Shown here piece after piece: positions 1 to 8,903 of a stretch of DNA of 64,000 bases (its first letter is position 1; the number at the start of each line of letters is the position of its first letter). Both the position numbers and the translations under genes were made by a program. The notes below the pieces were generated by a model, which was not told where the DNA came from, searched no databases, and saw only the letters and a list, made by a program, of their open reading frames with translations. This DNA is from JAFAGX01 sp963759875 (GTDB taxonomy: Bacteria; Acidobacteriota; Terriglobia; Terriglobales; Acidobacteriaceae), in the NCBI GenBank assembly GCA_963759875.1, contig CAVXBB010000015.1, forward strand, positions 2,232,001 to 2,296,000, written 5' to 3'.

Positions 1-727
1 TGTGGCTGCCGCTGGCGATGGTGTTGCCGTTTGAGATCACCTGGCGGACAACGTTCCCATAGGCTTCAACTTTGCTACTGAAAGTTAAGGTGTTGCCGTT
101 ACCTTCGGCGAGGTACAGATCGCCATTCGCATGCACTCGTCCACCAAAGTTAAAGTTGGGACCGGCAAAGAAGCCGCAGTCTCCTTCGCAGAAAATGCCA
201 AACTGGAAAACTGGAATCAAAGCCATTTCCACGGTGCGGTTCATGCTGACTTCATCGCCCAGCACGCCCTGTGCTGTCGCTTGCAGCTGAATGTTCATAA
301 GCGTTGCATTCAGGCCGCTGCTAGTTGTGCCCTGGCTGAAGATGATGTTTCCGTTGGCGTCGGTAACTGGCGTTAGTGTGTAACCGCCATTGGGAAAGGC
401 AACGCCTGGATTGGGGAAAGTAATGCCGGGAATCGCCGGCGGTCCGGGAGTGAAGGCCAAGTTTTGGATCTGAGCAGCGGTGGGAGAAAGGGTTTGATTG
501 AGGATGTTGCCGAGGTCGGAGGTCATTTTCTCAATGCCGCCCTCCGCCGCGTGGAACGTGATGTTGTTCTGCACGTCCTGCGTGCCCACCTTCACTTCGG
601 TGTTGACCATCATGAGCATGCCGATGGCCAACCCGGAGAGGAGAAACAATAAGATCAGGGTCGTAATAAGCGTGAAACCCTTGGACTGACTTTTCCGGCT
701 AGGCTTTGTTAACGTCGTCATTCTCAT
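1..727 (-). CDS. PilX-like minor pilin, 3' end off the window
   Basis: The frame is open from 727 down to base 1, about 242 codons, and continues past the left edge. The N-terminus has a prepilin-like stretch (KGFTLITTLILLFLLSGLAI, residues about 17-36) with the usual G/F cleavage site before a hydrophobic helix, as in PilX N-terminal-domain proteins. The remainder is polar and glycine/asparagine-rich. The start at 727 is preceded by GGAGGAG with six-base spacing. It is fourth in a minus-strand run after FimT, PilV and PilW homologues. The likely role is a minor pseudopilin that primes type IV pilus assembly, by family analogy. A PilY1-like gene would be expected further left but is outside the window. 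Confidence 0.8.
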   Translation of the reverse strand, partial: MRMTTLTKPSRKSQSKGFTLITTLILLFLLSGLAIGMLMMVNTEVKVGTQDVQNNITFHAAEGGIEKMTSDLGNILNQTLSPTAAQIQNLAFTPGPPAIPGITFPNPGVAFPNGGYTLTPVTDANGNIIFSQGTTSSGLNATLMNIQLQATAQGVLGDEVSMNRTVEMALIPVFQFGIFCEGDCGFFAGPNFNFGGRVHANGDLYLAEGNGNTLTFSSKVEAYGNVVRQVISNGNTIASGSH

Positions 728-788
728 TGCCAACTCCTCCGAGTTCGACTCCTTCTTAGCTGCAGAAAACATCGCGAAACCCGCCTCT

Positions 789-2012
789 TCAGTAGCGCTG
801 GTTGTAGCTCATATTTCGCGCGCTGATTGATGTCTGAAGATCAAAACTCTGATATCCCTGAGTCGCCATCAACGAGGTCTTCACTCCATAGAGCTGCCCG
901 TGGACGGTCAAATGGATAATGTTGATCTTGCGAATAAGGTTGGGGGATGTGCCCGCCGCTTCCCCACCATCACCGGTTGCATTCAGCAGGTTCCCGCTGG
1001 TGTCGTAGGTGTCGTAAGTGAATTGCATGTTGACCACGTTGTCAGCCATGGGAATCGCTTTTTGGCCATTCACCTGCCGATAGAGAATAGTTGTGGTGTG
1101 GCCCGCGGCATCGATCCAGTTTTGCAGATAATACGTAATCACGAAAATACGCGTGATGGGAACACCGGCGAGCGGTCCACCGCCGGCTGGGGCAAGTTTG
1201 GTCAGATCATTGGCCTGCCCAGACTGATTCAACTTCAAAGTGTCGCCGTCTGCAAAAGTTACGACGTACTGAGAGCCACCTGCGCAAGGACTGCCTGCGC
1301 AAGGTGTAGGTGCGCCAGCCCCACCCGCAACAGCGGTGACTTCACCTATAGCCACCAGGTTATTTACTGTCGGGCCCACCATAATGATGTCGCCCGGCAA
1401 CAAGCCATTGACCGTGTTGGTGAGTGCGGGTGGGTAACCCAGGCCAGGGGGCAAAATACAGCTTGATGGTGGGGGATTCGGAGGCGCCATAAACGTCAGC
1501 ACGTTACCCGTAGCATTAAACTTAACCGGGTTGACGTTCGTAGCCCCGCTATAGCAACTCATAGGGAGATTAGTATCGCTGTAGGTGATCGTGATGATGT
1601 CGCTGGGCGTCGTGCTACCTGGGGGGATGATTCCACGTGCAAAGCCGGGCATAATCGGATAGAGCGAGGGCACACAGCCGCCGCCGACGCACGGGTAATT
1701 TATAGCTCCATTCGGAGCACAGACCGGTCCCGCCGAGCAACCGTAGATAGGCTGGGTGGTGGAGGGCAAGGCCACGCTGTCGCCGGGCACCCCCGTCAAA
1801 CCAGCGCCGGCAAGGCTGATGTCTTTCAGCAACATGCTTTCAGAGCCGCGCAGATCCTGCTGCAACTCGGCTCGCTGCTGAATGACCCAGGTCGCGTCCA
1901 CACCTGTGCTGTACAGCTTCACCGCTGCACCGGTGATCAGTAGCCCAAGTGCCAAGGCCACCATCAACTCAATCAAGCTGAAGCCGCGACTCGAATTCGA
2001 TAATCGGCGCAT
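789..2012 (-). CDS. PilW-like type IV pilus assembly protein
   Basis: This is a 407-residue protein with a classic class III signal: SSRGFSLIELMVALALGLL near residues 8-26, with the cleavage glycine, Phe+1, Glu+5 and a hydrophobic helix. The rest is a large low-charge pseudopilin body with several Cys residues, in the size range of PilW. It follows pilV by about 8 bases and precedes the PilX-like gene by about 60 bases, so the three are probably co-transcribed. The role as a minor pilin for priming or retraction control is known for the family and inferred here. Confidence 0.85.
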   Translation of the reverse strand: MRRLSNSSRGFSLIELMVALALGLLITGAAVKLYSTGVDATWVIQQRAELQQDLRGSESMLLKDISLAGAGLTGVPGDSVALPSTTQPIYGCSAGPVCAPNGAINYPCVGGGCVPSLYPIMPGFARGIIPPGSTTPSDIITITYSDTNLPMSCYSGATNVNPVKFNATGNVLTFMAPPNPPPSSCILPPGLGYPPALTNTVNGLLPGDIIMVGPTVNNLVAIGEVTAVAGGAGAPTPCAGSPCAGGSQYVVTFADGDTLKLNQSGQANDLTKLAPAGGGPLAGVPITRIFVITYYLQNWIDAAGHTTTILYRQVNGQKAIPMADNVVNMQFTYDTYDTSGNLLNATGDGGEAAGTSPNLIRKINIIHLTVHGQLYGVKTSLMATQGYQSFDLQTSISARNMSYNQRY

Positions 2013-2020
2013 AGTCCCTC

Positions 2021-2620
2021 TTAGCGGTACTGCGAAATCACAGTATTCAAGACGTAGTTCTGGGGGATCCTCAATTGGGGGGTGGTATAGGTGACGGTGA
2101 TCGTGATTGAGTTCAGAGTGGGATCCGTGCCACCTCCGGCGAGTGCGAACGGCGTAATCGCAATGGTTCGCTTGTAATTACTAAGGCTGTAGCAATTGTC
2201 CGGAGGACAGGTGCCAGCAGAAACGCCATTTGGACCGGGTTGCTCCAGAACTTGAGCACCCGCCGCGGCGTCGTCGGATGTGCCAATGATGCCGTCAACT
2301 CCAGGCAAATTGATGGGCTGAGGACCCGCAAGAAAGATTCCGCAATTCTGTCCCACGGCGCAATTTCCATTTGCGATCTGCACCCACTGAACTTGCGCGG
2401 TCTCACGCGCGGTCAGGATACTTTCGAGGGCTTCGTTCGCCAGTCGCTTGGCGATGGCAATCTGCTCCGAGGTCTGCGTTGAGGCCATCGCCATGCCCAT
2501 CACCGCCAGCAAACTCACCAGGCCGACGGTCATGATCACCATCGAGAACATCACTTCCAGCAGGCTGAAGCCACGCTGGTACTTAGAGTACGAGCGAGAT
2601 GAATTGAATTTGGCAGTCAT
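2021..2620 (-). CDS. PilV-like prepilin
   Basis: The prepilin motif is QRGFSLLEVMFSMVIMTVGL near residues 15-34. I chose the ATG at 2620 (199 residues) over the longer frame that starts at 2695: it overlaps the stop of the upstream FimT/GspH gene as TGATG, a translational-coupling arrangement, and it puts the prepilin leader at normal length. The body resembles PilV/GspI-type minor pilins. It is second in the operon, and ends 8 bases before pilW. Confidence 0.85.
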   Translation of the reverse strand: MTAKFNSSRSYSKYQRGFSLLEVMFSMVIMTVGLVSLLAVMGMAMASTQTSEQIAIAKRLANEALESILTARETAQVQWVQIANGNCAVGQNCGIFLAGPQPINLPGVDGIIGTSDDAAAGAQVLEQPGPNGVSAGTCPPDNCYSLSNYKRTIAITPFALAGGGTDPTLNSITITVTYTTPQLRIPQNYVLNTVISQYR

Positions 2621-3219
2621 CAGTTTTGGCTCCAATATGGATTGCCCGCGGTTACGTAAAGCCGCCATCCTCGTATGCGGCCGGTCACTCCCCAAAACGT
2701 AATCGCGTGCGAACTGTAGAGGTCACCGGCACGGGCGATATACAAGACTCCATTGTTGATGTTTCCATTCACATCCGAACCAGTGCCGTCGGGGTTGAAA
2801 TAGATCACGGTCTTGCTGCCACCCGCGACGCCCTGATCAAAATCGATAGCGACGTTTCCAGCGCCGAACCCATCAGGGACTGCGTTTGCGGCTGTCGGGA
2901 TGCCAGTCACCACATTGAAGGTCACGTCAGTGGGCAAGGGATAGGTAGTCACTACGTTCCCATTCCCTACTTGTGTGAGGGTGATAGTGTTCGGGATCAC
3001 GGCATTGTTGAAGGTCACTGAATATTGCTGGCGCTGGGAAACGGCATAGTCACGGCCCTGGCGAATTGCGGCCAAGGTAGTGTTGTATGCATTGTTCACA
3101 CGCTCAGCCTTCAACGCCGGCATGATGGCTGTGACTGCGACTCCACTCACGATCAGAATGATCGTCACCGTGACCATCATCTCGATGAGCGAGAACCCGC
3201 GCATTCTGCGTAAATTCAT
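2620..3219 (-). CDS. FimT/GspH-like minor pseudopilin
   Basis: The 199-residue protein begins with a short basic leader followed by RGFSLIEMMVTVTIILIVSG, a type IV prepilin peptidase site. The later NTTLAAIRQGRDYAVSQRQ helix followed by beta-rich sequence is typical of GspH/FimT proteins. It is the first gene of the minor-pilin operon, so the promoter should lie in 3220-3539. Some FimT homologues bind DNA for natural transformation; nothing in this sequence proves that here. Confidence 0.85.
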   Translation of the reverse strand: MNLRRMRGFSLIEMMVTVTIILIVSGVAVTAIMPALKAERVNNAYNTTLAAIRQGRDYAVSQRQQYSVTFNNAVIPNTITLTQVGNGNVVTTYPLPTDVTFNVVTGIPTAANAVPDGFGAGNVAIDFDQGVAGGSKTVIYFNPDGTGSDVNGNINNGVLYIARAGDLYSSHAITFWGVTGRIRGWRLYVTAGNPYWSQN

Positions 3220-3539
3220 GTGGCTACTTTCCGCCGTGTTTGGGTACCCGGCGCCACATTCATCGTAAGGAGTTCGTCGTAAGTCGGTAAGGTACCGAAG
3301 GGGGGGACTCCACCTCGGACTTTGGTAACGTAATGCGGGGAGGAACTCTAGTCATTTTGGTATTGCGCCGCGTCCGGGCGCTCAGGGCTTATCGGGGAGT
3401 GGTGAATTTGTCGGACAAATCGACGAAAGCACGCTGTACGCTCTGGTCAGGTTACAAGCGTAACGTGTTGGGTAATGGGATAATTACTCGGCAAACATAG
3501 TTGAGATATCTTAATATATTTCTTCCAATAAGTAGCTAA
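3220..3539. other. Divergent intergenic region
   Basis: About 320 bases separate the minus-strand minor-pilin operon from the plus-strand gene at 3540. No convincing ORF is present. The part next to 3540 is AT-rich. It must contain promoters for both directions, but I cannot pick out a confident -35/-10 pair. Confidence 0.5.
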
Positions 3540-4526
3540 ATGGCGATTAATTATCAATGGCTTGTAGAGGACTCTGTTGCACGATTTTCGGAGTTGATGC
3601 GAAATCACCGACGCCTTACGGCCGAAATTGCAAAGGTCGAAAAAGGCATTGTGAAACATGAGAAGACTTTACGCTGGGCGGCAGCACGGCTTCGTCGGAC
3701 TAACCAGCTCTCATCTAGCACCACAGCCCAAGCTTCGATTAATAATGAGCCCCCTGCAAATTTTAGAGAGGCCGTTCGGGCGGTCCTTATTAGCTACCCG
3801 ATCCCGCTTACACCCGTGCGGGTGAGAGATCTACTTGGCATGGTCGGATTCGAGACTGGGCGGTACCGTAATGCCCTTGCTGACGTTCACGCGACTCTGA
3901 AGCGATTAGTTGTCCTTGGTGAAGTGATTCAGGATAATACTCTGGCATACCAAACTACTTATTTATGGAATGGAGCGGTGGCGGAAGGTGATGAATCCAG
4001 AGAGCGGAATCACCTGAACTCGCTATTGCGTCGGTTCTCGGAAGTTCTCGATATCATCGTCGTGAAGAAGTTCTTGAAGCGCGAAGAAACGATTTACCAA
4101 TACGATCCGTTCCCGCCTGGCGTGCCCGAGCTCCCGAACGCGAAGGAAATGCAGATTCGAAAAGAACGCATTGAAGAAGTGGATACTATTGTCTGTCCTG
4201 CCCGCGAGCACGGCTTCAAAGAAGCGTTCCTGGACAAGAGTGCATGGTGGGCGATTCGATTGTCTCCTTCTTTGATTCCGCAGCTTAAGTGGATCGCCAT
4301 GTATGAAAGCAAACCGGTGCAGGCCATCCGTTGGATCGGTAAGATACAAGGCGACGGAATAAAACCATACAAGAATACTGGAAAGTACATCATTGCTGTT
4401 GAGGAAAAAAGCGAGATAGATCCGATTAAGCTTGATCCCAGTAACAAGAGCACCGCTCCTCAGTCGCCTCGCTACACCACTTACGAGAAGCTGAAGACCG
4501 CAAAGCAAATCAGCGATCTCTGGTAA
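3540..4526 (+). CDS. Unassigned protein: coiled coil, winged helix, C-terminal PUA-like domain
   Basis: I do not recognise this 328-residue protein as a whole. Residues about 10-60 form a charged coiled coil. Residues about 75-135 (FREAVRAVLISYPIPLTPVR onward) look like a winged helix with alternating hydrophobics. Residues about 210-325 form a separate alpha/beta domain (CPAREHGFKEAFLDKSAWW, QLKWIAMYESKPVQAIRWIG, PRYTTYEKLKTAKQISDLW). The pattern recalls PUA/ASCH/EVE-type domains that occur alone or fused to nucleases. The gene stands alone, is less GC-rich than the pilin genes, and lies just before an IS481 remnant, which suggests transfer. A modified-base reader or regulator is speculative. 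Confidence 0.7.
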   Translation: MAINYQWLVEDSVARFSELMRNHRRLTAEIAKVEKGIVKHEKTLRWAAARLRRTNQLSSSTTAQASINNEPPANFREAVRAVLISYPIPLTPVRVRDLLGMVGFETGRYRNALADVHATLKRLVVLGEVIQDNTLAYQTTYLWNGAVAEGDESRERNHLNSLLRRFSEVLDIIVVKKFLKREETIYQYDPFPPGVPELPNAKEMQIRKERIEEVDTIVCPAREHGFKEAFLDKSAWWAIRLSPSLIPQLKWIAMYESKPVQAIRWIGKIQGDGIKPYKNTGKYIIAVEEKSEIDPIKLDPSNKSTAPQSPRYTTYEKLKTAKQISDLW

Positions 4527-4564
4527 GTTGTTCTAGCTGGAACTTGATCTGACAACGACCCATG

Positions 4565-4774
4565 TTAGGCGGCGGCTCCATGCGCTCCGCCTCCGCTTCG
4601 CTGCGCAGGGCTCCGCTCCGGCTCCGCGCGCTGTCCCTCGACGTGGGAAGAAACCGTACCTGTCAGAGAGTCGAGCATTTTTTCCTGCGCCAAGTGTTTG
4701 GAATCCAGAAAGGTCTGCCAGGGTGTTTTCCCGTAGCAGTACTTGTTAACGTTCGCATCGTAACGTTTGCCCAT
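4565..4774 (-). pseudogene. IS481-type transposase C-terminal remnant
   Basis: On the minus strand, KYCYGKTPWQTFLDSKHLAQ and the following residues match the extreme C-terminus of IS481/IS3-superfamily integrase-core transposases. The DDE catalytic core is absent. After VEGQRAEPER the frame runs into a low-complexity GC-rich stretch (about 4565-4640) that is not transposase. There is no full IS and no terminal repeat that I can see. It marks a decayed insertion beside the putatively transferred gene at 3540. Confidence 0.6.
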
Positions 4775-5042
4775 GGTAGCGACTCGAATTCACCACAACC
4801 GGACAAACTTTCCTGTAGTCGGCCAACCGGAAGCTATCGGAGCCACCACCCGCTCGGAAATCGTCTCAAGTGATTCAAAATCCCCATTACGCTCATAACT
4901 CTTCTGACCGGGTTTTGAGTGCTAACGCGCTGTTCTCCACAGCCATCGATCTCTGAGCAACCAAAGAAACAGGCGGGTTGGTACACTCTTTGGTGACTTG
5001 GGTAACTTGCACTTGGCGGAAATAGGTTTCTAAGCTAAATAC

Positions 5043-5723
5043 GTGCGATTACGGTCCTTAATGTTGTGTCGGCAACCGGAAACAGTGGCGCTTGTTATGC
5101 TTGCATGTCGCGAGCTGGGGGTCGAGCTGCAACATTACTCCAGCGCGAAGGCGGCCGTGGAGAATTTTCCGCTACACAGTTTTCAAGGAGTGATAGTTGA
5201 CGACCAGGACGCGCCTGGTGCGGCGTTGTTGTTAAGCGAGGTCCAAGGATCCGCGCGCGGCAAAAACACCTTAGTAATTGCGCTTGCAAAGCCTGATGCA
5301 GCTCTCGATGCCGTTTTCGGCGCTGGGACTCACCTTGTTATTTATAAGCCACTGACCCACGAGAGACTACGAAACGGGCTTCGCGCCATCAGCACTCTGA
5401 TGGGCCGTCGACGGCGCCGGGCTTCACCTCGCTTGAAAGTGAACCTGACAGCGACCCTTGCCATCAACGAACTGGATGATATTCCAGTCAGGGTTCTTGA
5501 CATCAGCGTCGGTGGGGCGGCCATATCAGTTCAGCAGCCACTTCCCACGGCTAAGACCGTGACGCTCAGGTTTGCGCTTCCCGGAGAGCAACGCATTACA
5601 ACCGCTGCTGAGCTGGTGTGGAAAGATGTTCGGGGCAACGTGGGAATTGAATTTGTGAATGCCGACCGTGAATTCAACGAATCGCTGGCATATTGGATGA
5701 AGACGCATTCTCCGGTACGGTAG
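5043..5723 (+). CDS. Pseudo-receiver plus PilZ domain protein
   Basis: In this 226-residue protein, residues about 1-115 have a receiver-like alpha/beta fold (VIVDDQDAPGAALLLSE, VIYKPLTHERLRNGLRAI), but the clean phospho-acceptor pattern is missing, so it is probably a pseudo-receiver. Residues about 120-222 form a PilZ domain with an arginine-rich RRASPR segment and DISVGGAAI, matching the RxxxR and D/NxSxxG motifs that bind c-di-GMP. It is likely a cytoplasmic c-di-GMP effector. Type IV pili are a common PilZ target, but the gene stands alone and any link to the nearby pilins is inference. Confidence 0.8.
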   Translation: MRLRSLMLCRQPETVALVMLACRELGVELQHYSSAKAAVENFPLHSFQGVIVDDQDAPGAALLLSEVQGSARGKNTLVIALAKPDAALDAVFGAGTHLVIYKPLTHERLRNGLRAISTLMGRRRRRASPRLKVNLTATLAINELDDIPVRVLDISVGGAAISVQQPLPTAKTVTLRFALPGEQRITTAAELVWKDVRGNVGIEFVNADREFNESLAYWMKTHSPVR

Positions 5724-6016
5724 ATGAACCTGCAACACTGCGAATCCCAGAAAGTCAGCATGAGCGCGGCTGCCGATCCGCCCTGATTGGCATAAAATCT
5801 CGATTGCACTCATTGACGGCAAGGCACGGCGGGGGAAGGCGGAAGACATGCGCCGGAGACCGTTGTTGGGGTTTTCGCTTGCTGCCCCACGGGACATTGG
5901 GCGGTATCCAGAGCGGTTCCACAGACATTGTGTTGGTCAGACATTCCTAAAGCTCCTGTCTTCCAAGACTTTGTTGAAATCAATTACATTGCACGCCGCT
6001 TCAACCGTAATCCGGA

Positions 6017-6877
6017 TTAATGCTTTGTGAGTCTTCTTAGACCGTCTAAAACGCTTCCGGACTTCTTTGGGGGCTGCTTTGATTGGGAAAGATTTGAAGG
6101 CGAAGGAAGGCCAGACTGTGCCTCTTGTCTTCCCACACGCCGCAGAATGCTCGGTGGCTTCTCCTTATATGTATGTCTTCGCTGCAGGTATTCCTTCCAA
6201 GCGTTCTCGGACTTGAAGGCATAATCCGGGATTCGAGCCGTAGCCAACCATTTCATCTTGGTAAATAAGGCAGTTCTGGTTTCGGCGAAGATTTCTTCGT
6301 TCTTTTCTGCTAAATAAGTCCAATAGCCAGCTACTAATGTTCCGTTCAAATCGAAGCTGATCCGTCTTGCGTCTACATTTGAATTAATTTCTTCGCGATC
6401 TTGCGCTTTTTGAACTGCATTCCTTAACGTTTCCCACCATTCTCTCGCCATACGATTAATTTCGTCTTCAATTGCTCCTGATCTTTCTGCACATTCAAAG
6501 AACGCTCCCGTAAAGAAATACCCACCAGGAAAGACCCGATGCTCGATGTGAGCCAACCATGAATTGCACAATATCCATATTTGTTCAATTCCATCGTTGG
6601 CAGCTTTCGCAGGCGATAATACTTGGCTATTAAACAAGTTCCTGGCTTCGTTAATTGTCGCCATCTCAAGCGAACGTTTGGATCGGAAATGGGCAAATAA
6701 GCCGCTCTTACTCATTCCTAGATTCCGGGCCAATCGCCCAATGGTCAAACCGGCTAATCCCTCCCTGGCAGCGATTCCCATGGCATGCGCCAAGATATTC
6801 CTCTTGGTCTCTGCCCCTTTCGAAGACCGCCGATCCTTCTTGGTTTCGCGTGATTTCTTGGACCTAGATAAGCTCAT
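6017..6877 (-). CDS. TetR family transcriptional regulator
   Basis: This is a 286-residue protein. Residues about 22-75 form a TetR_N helix-turn-helix (AREGLAGLTIGRLARNLGMS, KSGLFAHFRSKRSLEMATIN). The helical ligand domain (about 90-215) looks like the TetR_C_6 type. A basic Pro/Lys/Arg-rich tail of about 50 residues is longer than usual. A perfect 12-bp palindrome lies about 16 bases upstream of its start, so autorepression is likely. No target gene sits divergently, so what it senses is unknown. Confidence 0.88.
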   Translation of the reverse strand: MSLSRSKKSRETKKDRRSSKGAETKRNILAHAMGIAAREGLAGLTIGRLARNLGMSKSGLFAHFRSKRSLEMATINEARNLFNSQVLSPAKAANDGIEQIWILCNSWLAHIEHRVFPGGYFFTGAFFECAERSGAIEDEINRMAREWWETLRNAVQKAQDREEINSNVDARRISFDLNGTLVAGYWTYLAEKNEEIFAETRTALFTKMKWLATARIPDYAFKSENAWKEYLQRRHTYKEKPPSILRRVGRQEAQSGLPSPSNLSQSKQPPKKSGSVLDGLRRLTKH

Positions 6878-6879
6878 AT

Positions 6880-6910
6880 TCTATATAATAGCACGAACGT
6901 TCGTTCTTAT
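6880..6910 (-). promoter_or_regulatory. TetR operator overlapping promoter
   Basis: ACGAACGTTCGT at 6893-6904 is a perfect 12-bp palindrome just upstream of the TetR gene. It abuts a minus-strand TATTAT/TATAGA -10-like stretch at about 6881-6891. ACGAACGTTCGT-type sites are a recurring operator core for TetR regulators. Its position fits autoregulation by blocking RNA polymerase. Confidence 0.65.
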
Positions 6911-7032
6911 AAGTAGATTTCCTGAAGATTCGAAAAATCGGTCTTACCTTTCCGGGAAAAACATCTTGAACAATTGTTCATTGCTCGGCACAAAGAACGC
7001 CGATGGAATATGCCGTAGAACTTCTGGATAGT

Positions 7033-7395
7033 CTACTTCCGTACTTCATCGAAACAATCGGCCAATTCTTCCGCACTCAGCCCTTTCAAACCCAAATGAA
7101 GACCAAGTTCCAACAAGTCAGTATGTGGCTGATCTACTTTAAACGGTGCCACGGGCCCGTGACCGTTTAGCAAACGCCAGAACTCATCGTTCGCCCGCAC
7201 TAGTTGCTTATGGGCTTGTAAGTCTCCTTCCTTTTCCTTCTCTACTGCCAACCAGCGCGGTGTCCGATTCCGCTTGAAAAAGAACCAGTCCAATACTTGC
7301 TCCAGCTTTTCCTGTGGCGATGGCGGCACATAGCCCGTAGCCATCACCTGTTCCCAAGGCGTTCCTGGATAATTGCCCGGATGGCGAGTAAACAA
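7033..7395 (-). CDS. Hypothetical protein, TTG start
   Basis: The 120-residue protein has no family I recognise. It is hydrophilic, with aromatic-rich WEQVMATGYVPPSPQEKLEQ and KLEQVLDWFFFKRNRTP segments and a leucine-rich helical C-terminus (LLELGLHLGLKGLSAEELAD). The nominal start is a TTG. The frame stays open about 13 codons further without an ATG, so this could be the 3' part of a truncated gene. It lies 121 bases before the TetR operator region. Confidence 0.5.
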   Translation of the reverse strand: MFTRHPGNYPGTPWEQVMATGYVPPSPQEKLEQVLDWFFFKRNRTPRWLAVEKEKEGDLQAHKQLVRANDEFWRLLNGHGPVAPFKVDQPHTDLLELGLHLGLKGLSAEELADCFDEVRK

Positions 7396-7832
7396 TTCAC
7401 GCCGCTTTTGGGAGGACGAACTGAGTATCCCTCGTATTCACAATTCCAGTCAGTAGAGTGACGAAGCTTAGCCAGCTTCGAAACCCACGGCGCAAAGCAG
7501 AATTCATCGCAGAACGCGGGTTATCCAGTTTTGAACGCCTCGTAACAAACCATCAATAAGAAGAGTTATTGCGACCGTGCCGTTCTCCTACCATCCGCTT
7601 CTTTCTCTTCGGCGGGATGGGGCGATCGGTGGGCACGGCGAGGCTATGTGACCTCGGCATATCATCGACCGCCGTCTTCTACAGTTTTGTGTCATACCCC
7701 TGCCCCTAGAAAACCCAACAGGGCGACACAACAGGGCGATTCCTTGGATTCCTTCCTTTAATCGCCCTGTTTTAATTTTCGATGAGTTAACGCATCGAAG
7801 TTTCACAAAATACATTCCTATTAGGAACAATA
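7396..7832. other. Gene-poor left edge of the small element
   Basis: No convincing gene is seen in about 440 bases. A strong inverted repeat lies at 7731-7770. The left boundary of the small integrative element should fall in or near this stretch, but I find no copy of the 24-bp tRNA-His repeat here. Confidence 0.4.
7731..7780 (+). terminator. Rho-independent terminator-like hairpin
   Basis: ACAGGGCGATT (7731-7741) pairs perfectly with AATCGCCCTGT (7760-7770), an 11-bp stem with an 18-base loop followed by TTTAATTTTC. It lies about 60 bases before the first gene of the small element, so it could insulate the element from outside transcription or act as a leader attenuator. A further partial copy of the left arm sits at about 7719. 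Confidence 0.55.
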
Positions 7833-8282
7833 ATGAATCAACACACAATTACAAAATCGACCGATGGCTACGATTCCAAGCTTGGTGCCAAAGGCACAAC
7901 TACCATGAGTGGTTTGACCGTCGGTTCCAACGAACAGAGCCAGCCGAGAGGCGGAGAACTGGAACCGCCAGCCGCAATGCAAGCCGAAGGTAAGAAGATG
8001 CCAGAAGTTCCGACTTCGAGCATGACCAGCACGATGAACGTCGGCTGCCAGTACCCTCTGAACGGAATTAAACCCGCAGTAGGTTGCAAAGTTATTGAAG
8101 GCAGCAACAGCGGTGTGGATGCTCGCAAACAAGGTGACTTTGCAAAATCTGCCGTGGATGAGATTAGTCGTGCGGGCGGGCCTCGCTCCCGCGCTCAACA
8201 GTTCCGCGATAACAGCAAACTGCCGGATGGTGCACTGCCAAAGAGTTTCCTTGGCGCGGATAGCGTTGACGAAGATAGTTAA
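7833..8282 (+). CDS. Hypothetical hydrophilic protein
   Basis: This 149-residue protein matches no family I know. It is low-complexity, rich in Ser, Thr, Gly, Lys and Pro, probably disordered, and has no signal peptide or membrane segment. It is the first gene of the small integrative element. AGGA lies a few bases before the ATG. Confidence 0.45.
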   Translation: MNQHTITKSTDGYDSKLGAKGTTTMSGLTVGSNEQSQPRGGELEPPAAMQAEGKKMPEVPTSSMTSTMNVGCQYPLNGIKPAVGCKVIEGSNSGVDARKQGDFAKSAVDEISRAGGPRSRAQQFRDNSKLPDGALPKSFLGADSVDEDS

Positions 8283-8375
8283 GTTTCTTTACCCCTCGGC
8301 CATTTCCTCCGAGGGTCCGAGCCGGACGGTACTTTTCATCGGGTGCCGTCCGCGATCTTATTAAAGAGGTATCAA

Positions 8376-8903
8376 ATGGAGCAAGAGTTATTCACTGCTG
8401 AAGAAATTTCGGCGCGAGAAAAGATCAGCCCCGCTACACGCGGTCGATGGGTCAAATCGGGAAAGCTGATTCGTGTACGTATTCCCGGCAAGCAAGCGCC
8501 AATGTATGCATATCCAGCACAGCCCGAAGTACCCGAAGCACAGCAACAGCCTGAACCACAAGCACAGCCCGCATCCGAAGAAACTGCAGCCGGATTGATA
8601 GCGAAGATGACGCGCTCTCACGATGCGATGATTGAGAAGCTGGAAGCGAGCCTGCAGTCCTGCAGTCCTGGCACTAACAGTTACACTCGCATCCTCTCTG
8701 CTATCGCAGACGAGATGAGGAAGCACGCCGCTTTTTTGCAAAGCTCTGGCATTATCCCTACCGACTTAGGAACCGCAACAAGGTCGACGTACGTATACCG
8801 CGCCATCGTGGATCGCAGCCCTGCAAAAATGTACGTCAGCCCAGAGGATGAAAAGGTCAGAGATGCTCTGGATAAGGAGTTTGGATATGACCACAAATGC
8901 TAA
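8376..8903 (+). CDS. HTH-containing protein of the small element
   Basis: I chose the ATG at 8376 (175 residues), which follows AAAGAGG, over the upstream in-frame ATG. Residues about 1-45 (EEISAREKISPATRGRWVKS) resemble a MerR/excisionase-type helix-turn-helix. A Gln/Pro/Ala linker follows, then a helical C-terminal region. The overall layout of DNA-binding head plus oligomerising tail recalls small phage or element proteins, but no family can be named. Confidence 0.5.
   Translation: MEQELFTAEEISAREKISPATRGRWVKSGKLIRVRIPGKQAPMYAYPAQPEVPEAQQQPEPQAQPASEETAAGLIAKMTRSHDAMIEKLEASLQSCSPGTNSYTRILSAIADEMRKHAAFLQSSGIIPTDLGTATRSTYVYRAIVDRSPAKMYVSPEDEKVRDALDKEFGYDHKC

Noticed and set aside
5693..6030. 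Plus-strand ORFs downstream of the PilZ gene
   Set aside because: They overlap several competing frames and have no conserved features.
7612..7640. Left att copy of the small element
   Set aside because: Resemblance to the tRNA-His repeat needs gaps and several mismatches; not better than chance.
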